A stretch of 14,599 nucleotides of DNA from contig CAUZJQ010000087.1 of the NCBI GenBank assembly GCA_963580095.1, forward strand, positions 1 to 14,599, read 5' to 3'. Below the pieces are notes generated by a model. It saw only the letters and a list, made by a program, of their open reading frames with translations, made no database searches and was not told where the DNA came from. Shown piece by piece: positions 1-8,600 of this stretch. This stretch comes from CAJWLW01 sp963580095. GTDB taxonomy: Bacteria; Verrucomicrobiota; Lentisphaeria; JABSQK01; CAJWLW01. A program made the translations under genes and the position numbers. The first letter of the stretch is position 1, and each line of letters starts with the position of its first letter.

Positions 1-172
1 CACTTGGCCCTGTTATCGGATAATTGGCACGAAATTGCAAGCAGAAATCCTTGACCAAGGAAAATCTGTCATCGGGCAGCAGGCATATCTGCACCTTCCA
101 GTTATATTGCCGGTCCGCAAGCCCCCCCGGAACCGTGCACCCAACGCCCCATCGATCTGAGAGGACCGAAAG

Positions 173-1591
173 ATGAAAATGTATATCGCCGGCGAATGGG
201 TCGGTGCGGACGAGACCACCCCGATCAGCTCGCCATTCGATGGCACCGTAGTCGACGAAGTTCCTGCCGCCAACGCCGCCCAGGTCGAAACCGCCCTCGC
301 AGCCGCTGTCGAAGGTGCCCGCCAGATGCAGGCATTGACAGCATATGAGCGACAAGGGATCCTCAATCGCGCTGCCGAGCTCGTTGCCGAGCAGGCGGAA
401 GACCTTGCCGAGACCATAAGTCGGGAAATGGGCAAACCTATCAAGGAAGCCCGCGGCGAGGTCGGACGAATGCCCGACCTGCTGCGCTTGTGCGGCTTCG
501 AGGGCGCCCAGCTGCGCGGCGAGACACTACCGATCGATGCCCAGGTCGGTGCCGCCGGAAAATTCGGTTTCACGCTGCGCGTGCCGTGCGGCGTTGTCCT
601 CGCCATCACGCCGTTCAATTATCCCGTCCTGCTGGTCCTGCACAAGCTGGGCCCCGCCCTGGCCGCCGGCAATGCGGTCATCCTGAAACCGGCCGGCTAC
701 ACGGCCCTGACCGGCCTGAAATTGACCGATCTGCTGGTACAGGCAGGACTGCCGCCGCTGGCACTGCAGTGCGTCACCGGCCCGGGAAACACCGTTGGCA
801 GTCAACTGTGTGCCGACGAGCGGGTACGCAAGATCAGTTTCACCGGCAGCGCCCCGGTCGGCGAAAACATCACCAAAGTCGCCGGCATCAAGAAGCTGTC
901 GCTCGAGCTGGGCTCGAATTCGCCGATGATCGTGATGCGCGACGCCGACCTCGACCAGGTTGCCAAAGCCACGGCGGTCGGCGGCTTTGTCAACGCCGGG
1001 CAGGTGTGCATTTCGACCCAGCGCGTCCTGGTCGATCGCGAAGTGTACAGCGACTTTCTCGACGCAACCAAAGCAGAAGTCGAGAGCATCGTCAGTGGTG
1101 ATCCACTGGACGAAAACACCGGGCTGGGCCCGCTGGTCCAGGAGAGCGAGGCGATACGTGTCGATGAATGGGTCCGGGAAGCTGTCACCGGCGGTGCCCG
1201 CCTGGTCACCGGCGGCGACCGCGACGGGGCGCGTTACGCCCCGACAATCCTGGCCGACGTCGATCCCGCCATGCGGGTATCCTGTGAGGAGCTCTTCGGA
1301 CCGGCAATCGCAGTGACGCCCGTGGACGACATCGACACGGCAATCAGCTTGGCAAACGACAGCAAGTTCGGTCTGGGCACCGGCATTTTCACGCGCGATA
1401 TCAACGACGCCATGCGCTACGCCCGCGAAGCGGAGTGCGGCAACGTGATGATCAACTGGACACCCCTGTGGCGGGCCGATTTCCAACCGTACGGCGGCTT
1501 CAAGCAAAGCGGCATCGGCAAGGAAGGCCCGCGCTATGCCATCGATGAAATGACCGAGATCAAGACCGTCGTCGTTCACGGACTGGATTGA
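173..1591 (+). CDS. NAD(P)-dependent aldehyde dehydrogenase (ALDH superfamily)
   Basis: This 472-residue cytosolic enzyme should oxidise an aldehyde to the carboxylic acid with NAD(P)+. The ALDH signature residues are all present: the TPFNYP loop with Asn149, LKPA with Lys172 for the cofactor, FTGSAPVG (223-230) in the Rossmann part, the general base Glu245 in LELGS, the nucleophile Cys279 in NAGQVC, and EELFGP (372-377). The length is normal for the family and nothing is truncated. The usual LELGG reads LELGS here, a mild variation. The overall pattern is nearest the lactaldehyde / non-phosphorylating glyceraldehyde-3-phosphate / phosphonoacetaldehyde type ALDHs, but I cannot name the substrate. 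ATG 173 is supported by GAGGA at 161-165, 7 nt upstream. The 172 bp before it show no gene and no convincing promoter. The gene converges on the secreted-repeat gene, with 35 bp between their stop codons and no clear terminator. The family call is near certain; the substrate is unknown. Confidence 0.96.
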   Translation: MKMYIAGEWVGADETTPISSPFDGTVVDEVPAANAAQVETALAAAVEGARQMQALTAYERQGILNRAAELVAEQAEDLAETISREMGKPIKEARGEVGRMPDLLRLCGFEGAQLRGETLPIDAQVGAAGKFGFTLRVPCGVVLAITPFNYPVLLVLHKLGPALAAGNAVILKPAGYTALTGLKLTDLLVQAGLPPLALQCVTGPGNTVGSQLCADERVRKISFTGSAPVGENITKVAGIKKLSLELGSNSPMIVMRDADLDQVAKATAVGGFVNAGQVCISTQRVLVDREVYSDFLDATKAEVESIVSGDPLDENTGLGPLVQESEAIRVDEWVREAVTGGARLVTGGDRDGARYAPTILADVDPAMRVSCEELFGPAIAVTPVDDIDTAISLANDSKFGLGTGIFTRDINDAMRYAREAECGNVMINWTPLWRADFQPYGGFKQSGIGKEGPRYAIDEMTEIKTVVVHGLD

Positions 1592-1626
1592 CATCGATCA
1601 AGTAGAACGGTTCTCTGCAGCTGGCA

Positions 1627-3822
1627 CTACTTTGAGAATTCTATCGTGAATTCCGGCACGGTGCCGTCTTCCACATCCATGCCGACCCCGAAGTTCCGGT
1701 ATCCGTAGTTCTCGCTGCCCACCGCCGGATCCTGCCATGTATGTTTGTCACGGCAAATTGACGACGGCGGGCGCTCGTCGCTGTCACGCGAGTGGTCCAG
1801 GTATTGGTCCGTGCCGCCGATGTCCAGCAGCAGTCCGAATGAATTGGCATGGAAGTCGTACGGACCGTAGCTATATCCGCGTTTGCGGTACTCGTCACGG
1901 AACGGCGCAACGCCGCGTCCGCCGGTGCCGGCCGTGTACAGGTATGTGTCGTCGCCGCCAATGTCTACGAGCAACGCGTTCGAGCGGATGTCGGCTCGCG
2001 CCATACTGTTGCCCCACGCCGAGTAGACATCGTCGCCACCCTTGTTGAGCAGCAGTGCGACGGTAAAATCCCAGCCGAACCCCAATCCCGCGCCGCCGGT
2101 CTCGAACAGCTCATGGCGATCATTGCCGCCCTCGTCGATCAGCACGCCGATGGAGAAATGCGCCCCGCTGCCCTGCGTGAAGTACACACTCTTATAGTGA
2201 TCGTCACCCGCCCCGTCGAACAGCAGCCCCGTACCGTACCAGTATCCGAGTCCGACTGAGAAATTCCCCGCCAGATACGTGTCGTCGCCGCTGGAGTCGA
2301 TCATCGTGCCGAGGCCGCCGGCCCAGTTGTGGCCGTCGGCGCCGTCCCCGCGCCGGCCGGATCCGACGCCCTGCGCCTGGCTGATGGCGATCTTGCCGCC
2401 GGAATGATAATCCGCGCGGCCGGCCTTTTCAGCGTAGACCTCGGCTTCGTACTGGTCGTTGCCGGAGTGATTCGCCAGCACGCCGACGCCGCCCGGGCCG
2501 CCGTACCCCTGGCCGTCACCGAAGAAGTAGAAGCGGTCATTGCCGCTGCCGTCCAGATGATAACCGAGACCGAAATAGCCGGCGCCCTGCCCTGCCAGCG
2601 TCATCGTGTAGCTATCGTCACCATCGCGGTCAAACAACAGCCCGAGCCCGAAGAGACCGACACCCTGCGCATGCGAACCTGCGGTGTAGGTATCGTTGCC
2701 GCCGTTGTCGATCAGGACACCGGCGCCGAGGATGCCGGCGCCCTGGGCCGGAACCTTCTCCGATACGTAGTCGTAGACATCGTTGCCGGCGCAGTCCAGC
2801 GCGATACTGATCGGCAGAGACAGTGATGACGTGGCACCGACCGGACCGGTATAGCGATCGTCGCCACCCAGGTCCACGAGCACGATGGCATCGTCATAGG
2901 CATGCGTATCGGCGCCCGATCCGGCCAGGACAACGCGCCCGATCGGCGTGACGAAGTCGAAGCCGGTCGCAGTCAGATCAAGATCGGTTTCCAGCACCGC
3001 GGCAAAGGCGTGACGGGCGTCATCGGCCGCCTGCACCGCTTTCATGCCGGCGTAATACAGCGACGGCTCGTCGAGGTCCTTCGCCAGATCATCGATTGCG
3101 AAATGATAGACCCGGCTGCCCGAATGGGTTTGAGGCAAGTCCCGAATGTGGAAGACTTCATTGAGATCCTGCGGATCGACATTGCGTATCGCTCGCTGCC
3201 GCCATTGCCACGCATCCAGCGCATTGAGTACCAGTGCCGCCAGCGGTTGGCGGATCGCGGGATCGAGTTTCGCGGCCTGGTCCCGCAGTTCCTGTCGCGC
3301 GTTCTTGTCCCAGCCCCGCCATTTCTCGCCGGGGCTCAGACCGAAAGTCTTCACCGTCAGTTGACCGCCGGTGACAGCATAGATCCGGTCAATGGCATCG
3401 ACCAGCGGCGTCTCGTCATCGAGCTGCGGGTCGAGGTTGGCACTGTACGAGCGGAAGCCGGTGATCTTGCGATCGACGCCAAGAAAATAGACGAGCTGGT
3501 ACAGGGCATTCGGCTTCTCCAAGCCCTCAGCACTCAGATACGCGTCGACCGCCATGGCCATGAGGTAAGTGAACTCGTAGCTTGCCAGCGGCTCGGCAAA
3601 GAGATCATTGAAAAACGGCAGAAGATGCGGCATCTGATCGGGATTCGGATACCGTGACCAATAGCCCTTCGGGCGATAGCCCAGATCGGCCCGTGAAAAC
3701 CCGACCAGCCCCAGCGCCGCCCCCAGACGATCCACCTGTGCCGGCACCTTCTCCTGTGCCGCTGCGGTCGTGACCAGTGAAAATAACGTCAGCAGCGCAA
3801 GTAGACGAAATCTGCGCTCCAT
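1627..3822 (-). CDS. Secreted protein with GG(N/D)D-x-Y repeats, function unknown
   Basis: I do not recognise a named family. The 731-residue product begins with a classical signal peptide: Arg-rich start, a hydrophobic stretch at about 6-18, and an Ala-Ala-Ala then Gln-Glu cleavage region near residue 22, so it is exported. Residues 23 to about 300 look like a mixed, mainly helical domain without internal repetition. Residues 315-674 hold about twelve copies of a motif of the form L-hydrophobic-D-x-G-G-N/D-D-x-Y, for example LIDNGGNDTY (370-379), LFDGAGDDHY (534-543) and LVDIGGDDTY (618-627). They are mostly separated by Gly-rich stretches such as QGVGLFGLG. The Asp/Asn/Gly-rich turns recall calcium-binding RTX-like or beta-solenoid repeats, but the spacing is about 25-30 residues rather than the 9 of RTX; this is inference. 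ATG 3822 is chosen over an upstream in-frame ATG at 4014 because it starts the signal peptide, has GGGGGA 6 nt upstream, and avoids overlapping the cupin gene. It lies 61 bp behind the cupin gene and is probably co-transcribed with it. Confidence 0.85.
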   Translation of the reverse strand: MERRFRLLALLTLFSLVTTAAAQEKVPAQVDRLGAALGLVGFSRADLGYRPKGYWSRYPNPDQMPHLLPFFNDLFAEPLASYEFTYLMAMAVDAYLSAEGLEKPNALYQLVYFLGVDRKITGFRSYSANLDPQLDDETPLVDAIDRIYAVTGGQLTVKTFGLSPGEKWRGWDKNARQELRDQAAKLDPAIRQPLAALVLNALDAWQWRQRAIRNVDPQDLNEVFHIRDLPQTHSGSRVYHFAIDDLAKDLDEPSLYYAGMKAVQAADDARHAFAAVLETDLDLTATGFDFVTPIGRVVLAGSGADTHAYDDAIVLVDLGGDDRYTGPVGATSSLSLPISIALDCAGNDVYDYVSEKVPAQGAGILGAGVLIDNGGNDTYTAGSHAQGVGLFGLGLLFDRDGDDSYTMTLAGQGAGYFGLGYHLDGSGNDRFYFFGDGQGYGGPGGVGVLANHSGNDQYEAEVYAEKAGRADYHSGGKIAISQAQGVGSGRRGDGADGHNWAGGLGTMIDSSGDDTYLAGNFSVGLGYWYGTGLLFDGAGDDHYKSVYFTQGSGAHFSIGVLIDEGGNDRHELFETGGAGLGFGWDFTVALLLNKGGDDVYSAWGNSMARADIRSNALLVDIGGDDTYLYTAGTGGRGVAPFRDEYRKRGYSYGPYDFHANSFGLLLDIGGTDQYLDHSRDSDERPPSSICRDKHTWQDPAVGSENYGYRNFGVGMDVEDGTVPEFTIEFSK
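1801..2880 (-). repeat. Protein-level GG(N/D)D-x-Y repeat region of the secreted protein
   Basis: This segment encodes residues 315-674 of the secreted protein. Repeat cores read at residues 315-324, 341-350, 370-379, 396-405, 422-431, 449-458, 507-516, 534-543, 561-570, 591-600, 618-627 and 665-674. The first five are evenly spaced at about 26-29 residues; later ones are separated by longer inserts. Some copies have lost the Asp before the glycines (for example LLNKGGDDVY) or the final Tyr (HLDGSGNDRF, LIDEGGNDRH). The copies are too diverged at the DNA level to recombine easily, so this is an old protein repeat rather than recent DNA amplification. Confidence 0.8.
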
Positions 3823-3883
3823 AGCAAATCCCCCGCTTTGATTTCGACCTGATAAAGTTCTGTAAAAAAGACCCGGCGACAGC

Positions 3884-4246
3884 CTACAACTGCAGCGGTT
3901 CCGGGGTTCGCAGGGTGAACGTCTTCCTGATGTACTTCGGGACATGCCATTTGGTCTTCGTGCCGATCCGCATATACCCGAAGTCACCGGCCCGCAAAGT
4001 GACTGTCTCGCCACCGACTTCCTCGATCGTTGCCTCGCCTTCGAGGATCAGGACAAACTCGTCCCAGCCATAGTCCCAGGTAAAATCGCCCGCGGTGCAA
4101 TCCCAGACGCCCTGCGTCACTTTGAGATCCTCCGTCTGGGCCGAGATCCAGATCTTCGCAACCGGGTCGCCGGCGATGATCTGCTCGGGGGCAATCGGGA
4201 AATCGGTCAGCTCGACGGATGCAGGTTGGTGAGTGCTCAGGGACAT
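3884..4246 (-). CDS. Small cupin-fold protein (Cupin_3 / DUF861-like)
   Basis: The product is 120 residues, a single cupin beta-barrel of normal size for the family that includes (S)-ureidoglycine aminohydrolase-like and sugar-binding cupins. The recognisable pattern runs IWISAQT (32-38), GVWDCTAGDF (46-55), WDEFVLILEGEA (61-72), RAGDFGYM (85-92) and TKWHVP (98-103). The canonical metal-binding HxH of cupin motif 1 is absent: the only histidines are His6 and His101. Metal-dependent catalysis of the usual type is therefore doubtful, which is common in Cupin_3 members. ATG 4246 is chosen over ATG 4285 because a near-perfect Shine-Dalgarno sequence sits 6 nt before it. The gene diverges from the Ldh2-family gene and is followed in the same direction by the secreted repeat protein. 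The substrate or ligand is unknown. Confidence 0.88.
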   Translation of the reverse strand: MSLSTHQPASVELTDFPIAPEQIIAGDPVAKIWISAQTEDLKVTQGVWDCTAGDFTWDYGWDEFVLILEGEATIEEVGGETVTLRAGDFGYMRIGTKTKWHVPKYIRKTFTLRTPEPLQL

Positions 4247-4251
4247 AGAGA

Positions 4252-4259
4252 ACCTCCTT
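4252..4259 (-). promoter_or_regulatory. Strong ribosome binding site of the cupin gene
   Basis: Read on the minus strand, this is AAGGAGGT, a full match to the anti-Shine-Dalgarno core of 16S rRNA, with about 6 nt to ATG 4246. It decides the cupin start against the in-frame ATG at 4285. Confidence 0.9.
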
Positions 4260-4290
4260 TTGTTTTGAATTCTTAACATAGGCACGCTTT

Positions 4291-4337
4291 GGACAGGGCG
4301 CCAGACGATTCTTCATCATCTCTAAATTAACCTGTCC
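4291..4337. repeat. Spaced inverted repeat GGACAGG / CCTGTCC, possible operator
   Basis: GGACAGG (4291-4297) and its exact complement CCTGTCC (4331-4337) lie 40 bp apart, measured start to start, in the divergent spacer between the cupin and Ldh2-family genes. The right arm falls where the -35 element of the Ldh2-gene promoter would be. A regulator binding both arms could act on both genes. The arms are short enough to arise by chance, and no regulator gene is adjacent. Confidence 0.3.
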
Positions 4338-4360
4338 TGCGTCGCCCAGCGCGCTATACT
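4332..4360 (+). promoter_or_regulatory. Candidate sigma-70 promoter for the Ldh2-family gene
   Basis: TATACT at 4355-4360 matches the -10 consensus at five of six positions. The hexamer 17 bp upstream, CTGTCC at 4332-4337, is a poor -35 with three matches, so the promoter may need an activator. Transcription would start near 4367, giving a very short leader before ATG 4381 that still includes the ribosome binding site at 4371-4376. Confidence 0.4.
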
Positions 4361-4370
4361 ATCCATTTGC

Positions 4371-4376
4371 AGGAGG
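4371..4376 (+). promoter_or_regulatory. Ribosome binding site of the Ldh2-family gene
   Basis: AGGAGG lies 4 nt before ATG 4381. The spacing is a little short, but the match is perfect, and no better start lies nearby. Confidence 0.8.
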
Positions 4377-4380
4377 CATC

Positions 4381-5508
4381 ATGGATCACAAAAATTCTGA
4401 AAAATCCGTTCACGCCCAGGCAACCGACGGCGATTACCCGGCAAAAACATTCACAGCCGAAGAGTTGACGGTCTTCGGCGTCGCATTGTTGACCTCTGCC
4501 GGCGCCAGTGCAGAAGAAGCGCAGGCAGTCACCGATGAACTCGTTGCCGCCGACGCAGCGGGGCATCCGAGTCACGGCATCATGCGACTCATTCAGTACG
4601 TGAACTTCATTGAAATCGATTTGATCAGGCCAGGTGCCCGCCTGAAAATCGTCAGTGAGTCGGCAGGCGTCGACGTCTTCGACGGACAGTTCGGGCTCGG
4701 CCAGTTCCTCATGCGTGAATTCCTGGATGTCGCCTACCGTAAAGCGCGCGAGCATGGCAGCTACACCGCCTTCGCCCGTCACTTCAATCACATCGGGCGG
4801 CTCGGGTCCTATGCCCAGGACGCGGCACGCAACGGCTTCCTCGCCATGATGATGGTCAACGTCAATGGCGCCTCCCGAGTTGCACCGTACGGCGCCGCCG
4901 AGCCGCGGCTCGGTACGAACCCGATCTGCATCGCCATGCCCAACGGTGATGACTGGCCAGTCATGGTCGATACCGCGACTTGCGTGACCGCGGAGGGCAA
5001 GGTACGCATAGCGATGCAAAACGGCATGCCGCTGCCAGACGGCCAGATCATCGACAAGGACGGCAATCCAACCAATGACCCCGCCGAGTTCTATACGGAA
5101 CCGAGCGGCGCGATCCTGCCGATGGGCGGGCCGGTCGGATACAAAGGCTCCGGCCTGGCGATCATGGTAGAGATGATGTGCGGCATCCTCTCAGGCGCTG
5201 GCTTTGGCCGGCACGACGTCGCGGTCGGCACGAATGCCGTCTGGCTCAACCTCGTCGATCTCGGACAAGTCATCGACACAAAACATTACGCGGCAGAGAC
5301 GAAACGTTTCGTCGAGTACATCAAACAGTCACGGCCGATGCCCGGCATCGACGAAATCATGCTCCCTGGAGAAGTCGAACACCGCCGCGCAGAGTCCGCA
5401 AAACTCAACGGCATCCCAGTGCTGGGCGGGACCTGGCATCAGCTCTCAACGCTGGCGGCGGAGCGCGGCGTGGAGACACCGGCCGGAATAACAGGGGCAC
5501 CGGAGTGA
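4381..5508 (+). CDS. Malate/L-lactate dehydrogenase family oxidoreductase (Ldh2 type)
   Basis: The 375-residue product belongs to the Ldh_2 family of NAD(P)-dependent dehydrogenases. These interconvert 2-hydroxyacids and 2-oxoacids (malate, lactate, sulfolactate, ureidoglycolate) or reduce cyclic imines, and they have a fold unrelated to classical lactate dehydrogenases. Family marks visible are GHPSHGIMRL (61-70) with His65, FNHIGRLG (135-142) with His137 in the catalytic histidine position, LGTNPI (177-182), VDTAT (196-200) and the C-terminal-half GYKGSGL motif (253-259), which corresponds to GxKGxGL in relatives. The length is normal to slightly long; residues 1-20 are a polar extension before the domain. 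The gene diverges from the cupin gene and is followed 102 bp later by the giant membrane-protein gene on the same strand. The family is clear; the substrate cannot be read from the sequence. Confidence 0.94.
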   Translation: MDHKNSEKSVHAQATDGDYPAKTFTAEELTVFGVALLTSAGASAEEAQAVTDELVAADAAGHPSHGIMRLIQYVNFIEIDLIRPGARLKIVSESAGVDVFDGQFGLGQFLMREFLDVAYRKAREHGSYTAFARHFNHIGRLGSYAQDAARNGFLAMMMVNVNGASRVAPYGAAEPRLGTNPICIAMPNGDDWPVMVDTATCVTAEGKVRIAMQNGMPLPDGQIIDKDGNPTNDPAEFYTEPSGAILPMGGPVGYKGSGLAIMVEMMCGILSGAGFGRHDVAVGTNAVWLNLVDLGQVIDTKHYAAETKRFVEYIKQSRPMPGIDEIMLPGEVEHRRAESAKLNGIPVLGGTWHQLSTLAAERGVETPAGITGAPE

Positions 5509-5610
5509 TCGGCGTACAAATCGCCTTGGTTCCTTTTCCACGTCCAACTGGCAGCAACAGGCATCCTTGACCGTCTACGCAACGACACAGCACCGAAATG
5601 CTTGATTAAC

Positions 5611-8600
5611 ATGAAAGATGAAAGGCGCAATGAACTGACTCGATTGTTGCTGCATCATCTTCATTCCGGGACGGTAAATCTCGGCGATGTGCGGGACGTT
5701 CTCGAGGAGCTGTTCCCTGGTGCTCCGCCGCCGCTTGCCGAGCTGCACGAGGTCCTGGACGATGATTCGTCACCCGCGATTCGTCAGTTGCAACAGACCA
5801 TCTTTCAACAGATGCTGTCCGACGCGCGGCAGTGCCATGACCGCACTGTCGCCGGCAATACCCCGGAGACCACTGCGCAGCAACTGGGACTGCCGGCCAA
5901 TGTGCACATCGGCTGGCGTGATGAAAAAGGTCTTCTGCCAGTCGTGCACGCCGTCACCAACTGCCTGCGTGATAAGCTGTTCCTGGATGGCCGGGACGAG
6001 TTGTACGAACTCCAAAACAAAATAGACAGTTACTTTCAAGATTCGCTGCGATCTTATTTCGAGTTCCCCGCGCGCTGGCATGGTTTCGATCCCATCTCTG
6101 TCGCCGGCGAATTTGGGCAGCCCGTCGCGGCCCTCGTGGAACAACGGCATGACGCAGCACTCACCAGGGTCACGCAGGCACTCGATGCATTGCCGACGCC
6201 AGTACCCGGGGACATCGACGAAGCGTTGCTGATGACCGAACTCAAGAGTCGGTTTACGGCAGCCACAACTCGTGCGGAACAACGAGATCTTCTGGATGTT
6301 GCCCTGTGCTGGCCGGGTGACATCACGGCTGGTGTGATTCGCGACTTGTGCCTTGAGGAATGGGCCGAAAGCCGCACCATGCTGATGCTGGCAATGCGGT
6401 TCGGCCGGTCGGACATCGACCACTGGACGGGTGCCGTGCGGTGGCTGGATACGCAAATCGTGACACGCAACAACCGGCTGGAGACCCGGCGCTTAAAGTA
6501 CGAGGAGACCACCCCGTATCTCCTGTTCCTCTGGTCGATTGACGCAGGCGATCAGAAAAGTGAATTGTCACTGACACTGCATGACGACCTGAAACAGCGA
6601 GCCGCAGCGTGTGATGTCGGAAAATTCGTCGCGGTGTGGCACAATCACATGAGTCCGGCAGAACTCAATCTGCTCACCGGCCGACGGACCGCCGAGGGGA
6701 CGGCCGCAGTGGATGCCGACCGGACAGACCTTGCCGACGTTGCGGGCGACAGCGAACAGCGTCCGCCCAGTGAGAACGCGCCGGCGTTTTGGGCGGAGCA
6801 TATCCGGCCGTTGCTCCATGAGAACTGGTACATGGTCGTTGGCCTGGTGATGGTGATCATCGGCACATCGTTACTCGCCTACTTTACCTGGGACAAGCAC
6901 TGGCTGGTGCGCTACACGGTCATGCCGGCATTGTTGACCGGATTGACGATCGGCTTTGCGGAATCCGGCAACTGGCTGCAACGACGATTCGCTGAACTGC
7001 GCGGTACTGCAATCATGATTCGCGCTGCCGCGATCGGGTTATTGCCGGTCAACTTCATGGCGGTCGCGCTGTTGAGCAACGACAGCCAGGTTGCGACGCA
7101 TGTAAAATGGGCGTTGCCCGTCATGATGCTGGTGTACATGGCGGTGTTCGGCTGGGGACTCATCCGTTGGTGCAGAGCGGTACATCAACCGTCAGCCGGG
7201 CGGCTGTACCCGACGCTGTTGGCACTCAATCTGATTGTACCGGTAGGCGCCTTTATCCGTTTTTTCCACGTTGCTGAAGACACGGTCGTCATTGTCCTGT
7301 GCCTGCTGCTATACCTCGGCTTCATTGTCGTGGCTGAGACGATCCGATCATTCGCGCAAAAGCAATTGACCCGCGGCATGATCATTGATCGGCTGATCCC
7401 CTGGTTTGTTGGCGGCGTCCTGGTGCTGACCTATGTCGAGGTGTTCGCCTGGGTGCATTGGATCCTGCACATAGTTCCACAGGCCCGCCACTATGCCATG
7501 CTGGTGGTGCTGGCCGGTGGTTTGATCATGCTGATCGAGCGCGAGTATCACCGCAAGTTCAGTGGCGATGTTCCGTACCTGCCGGAATCCTTCATCGGAT
7601 ATGCGGCGATCGTTGTCGGTATCCTGATGGGCTTCGGCGATCAATACGTCCGTATCGCAGTACTGGTGCTGGCAGGGGCCCTGTGGTTGTACCAGGCGAC
7701 CCTTCGCAAGGGCGAAGTTCATCACTGGGTGGGGCTGACAATACTGGCAATGGGCGGGGCCGCAATCGGCACCTTGGACGCGTTCCCTCGCCGTATGGAA
7801 CTGAACCTGCTACCCATCCTGGGCCTTTGCATCGCCCTGGGAATCGGGGCGATTCGCGCACTGGCAAGGCGCTTCGGCAATGTCGCATTGACCTCGGCAG
7901 CGACGGAGTTCCAACCCGCAATTTTGTTTTTGACAGCGATTGTGAGCATACTCTCACAGTGGCATTATCGGTCGGCGCCGCTGACAACCGGACTGACGCT
8001 GATCGTGATCGCCGCCTTTTTCGCCTGGCGCGCCTACCGGGTACGACGCTTGAGTTGGGTGCATTCGACCATGGCACTCCTCGCACTTGCGCTGCCGTAT
8101 CTGGGTTGTGTCGATATGGCGGGACGCAATCTGCATGGGAACACTCTGGTGTTCGGACTTGCCGTACTCAGCTTCTTATGGCTCGCCATGGTGCATTGGG
8201 GACAGTCCGACTTGTTGCGTCGGGCCCGTTCCACGGTGCTGTTCGCTTACGGTGCAGTCGCGGTGGCGGCAATGGTGGTTCGCGTCGTGATGGAACGCGG
8301 CCGTTTCGGTGAAACCGACGCGGTGTGGCTGGCACTAGATCTTTGCGGGCCCGTCCTGATGGCCGTCCTCCTGGCATTTGCCGCTTACCATTCCCGCTCG
8401 TTGATCCCCGGACTTATGGCAGCAGTGATTCTGGCTGTCCTGTTTCCCGAGTTGAAGCAAGGGCTGGAGGACCGTCAGACAATCTATGGATGGGGCTCCG
8501 GATTGGCCAGTGCAATCTCCGCACTTGCGCTGTGCCTGGTTGCTTTTCCACTATTCCAAAGTCCGCGGCTCAAGGCGCTGGGTGAAGGTGATCTGTTTCT

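Noticed and set aside
527..1594. 355-codon open frame on the minus strand across the aldehyde dehydrogenase gene
   Set aside because: It is antisense to an unmistakable ALDH with all active-site residues, and its product has no recognisable motif. Long antisense frames are expected in GC-rich coding DNA.
3864..3883. Run of six T (minus strand) after the cupin gene as a terminator
   Set aside because: No stable stem precedes it; the GGC/GCC pairing upstream is only 3 bp. The downstream gene follows closely in the same direction.
3823..4014. Upstream extension of the secreted repeat protein to an ATG at 4014
   Set aside because: It would overlap the cupin gene and bury the signal peptide 64 residues inside the chain, while ATG 3822 has a proper ribosome binding site and begins the signal peptide.
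5511..5525. GGCG-7 nt-CGCC hairpin after the Ldh2-family gene as a terminator
   Set aside because: The stem is only 4 bp and the following bases are not a run of T, so it does not meet the usual intrinsic terminator pattern.
5602..5610. TTG at 5602 as start of the giant protein
   Set aside because: It adds only three residues, uses a rarer start codon and has no better ribosome binding site than ATG 5611. It remains possible.
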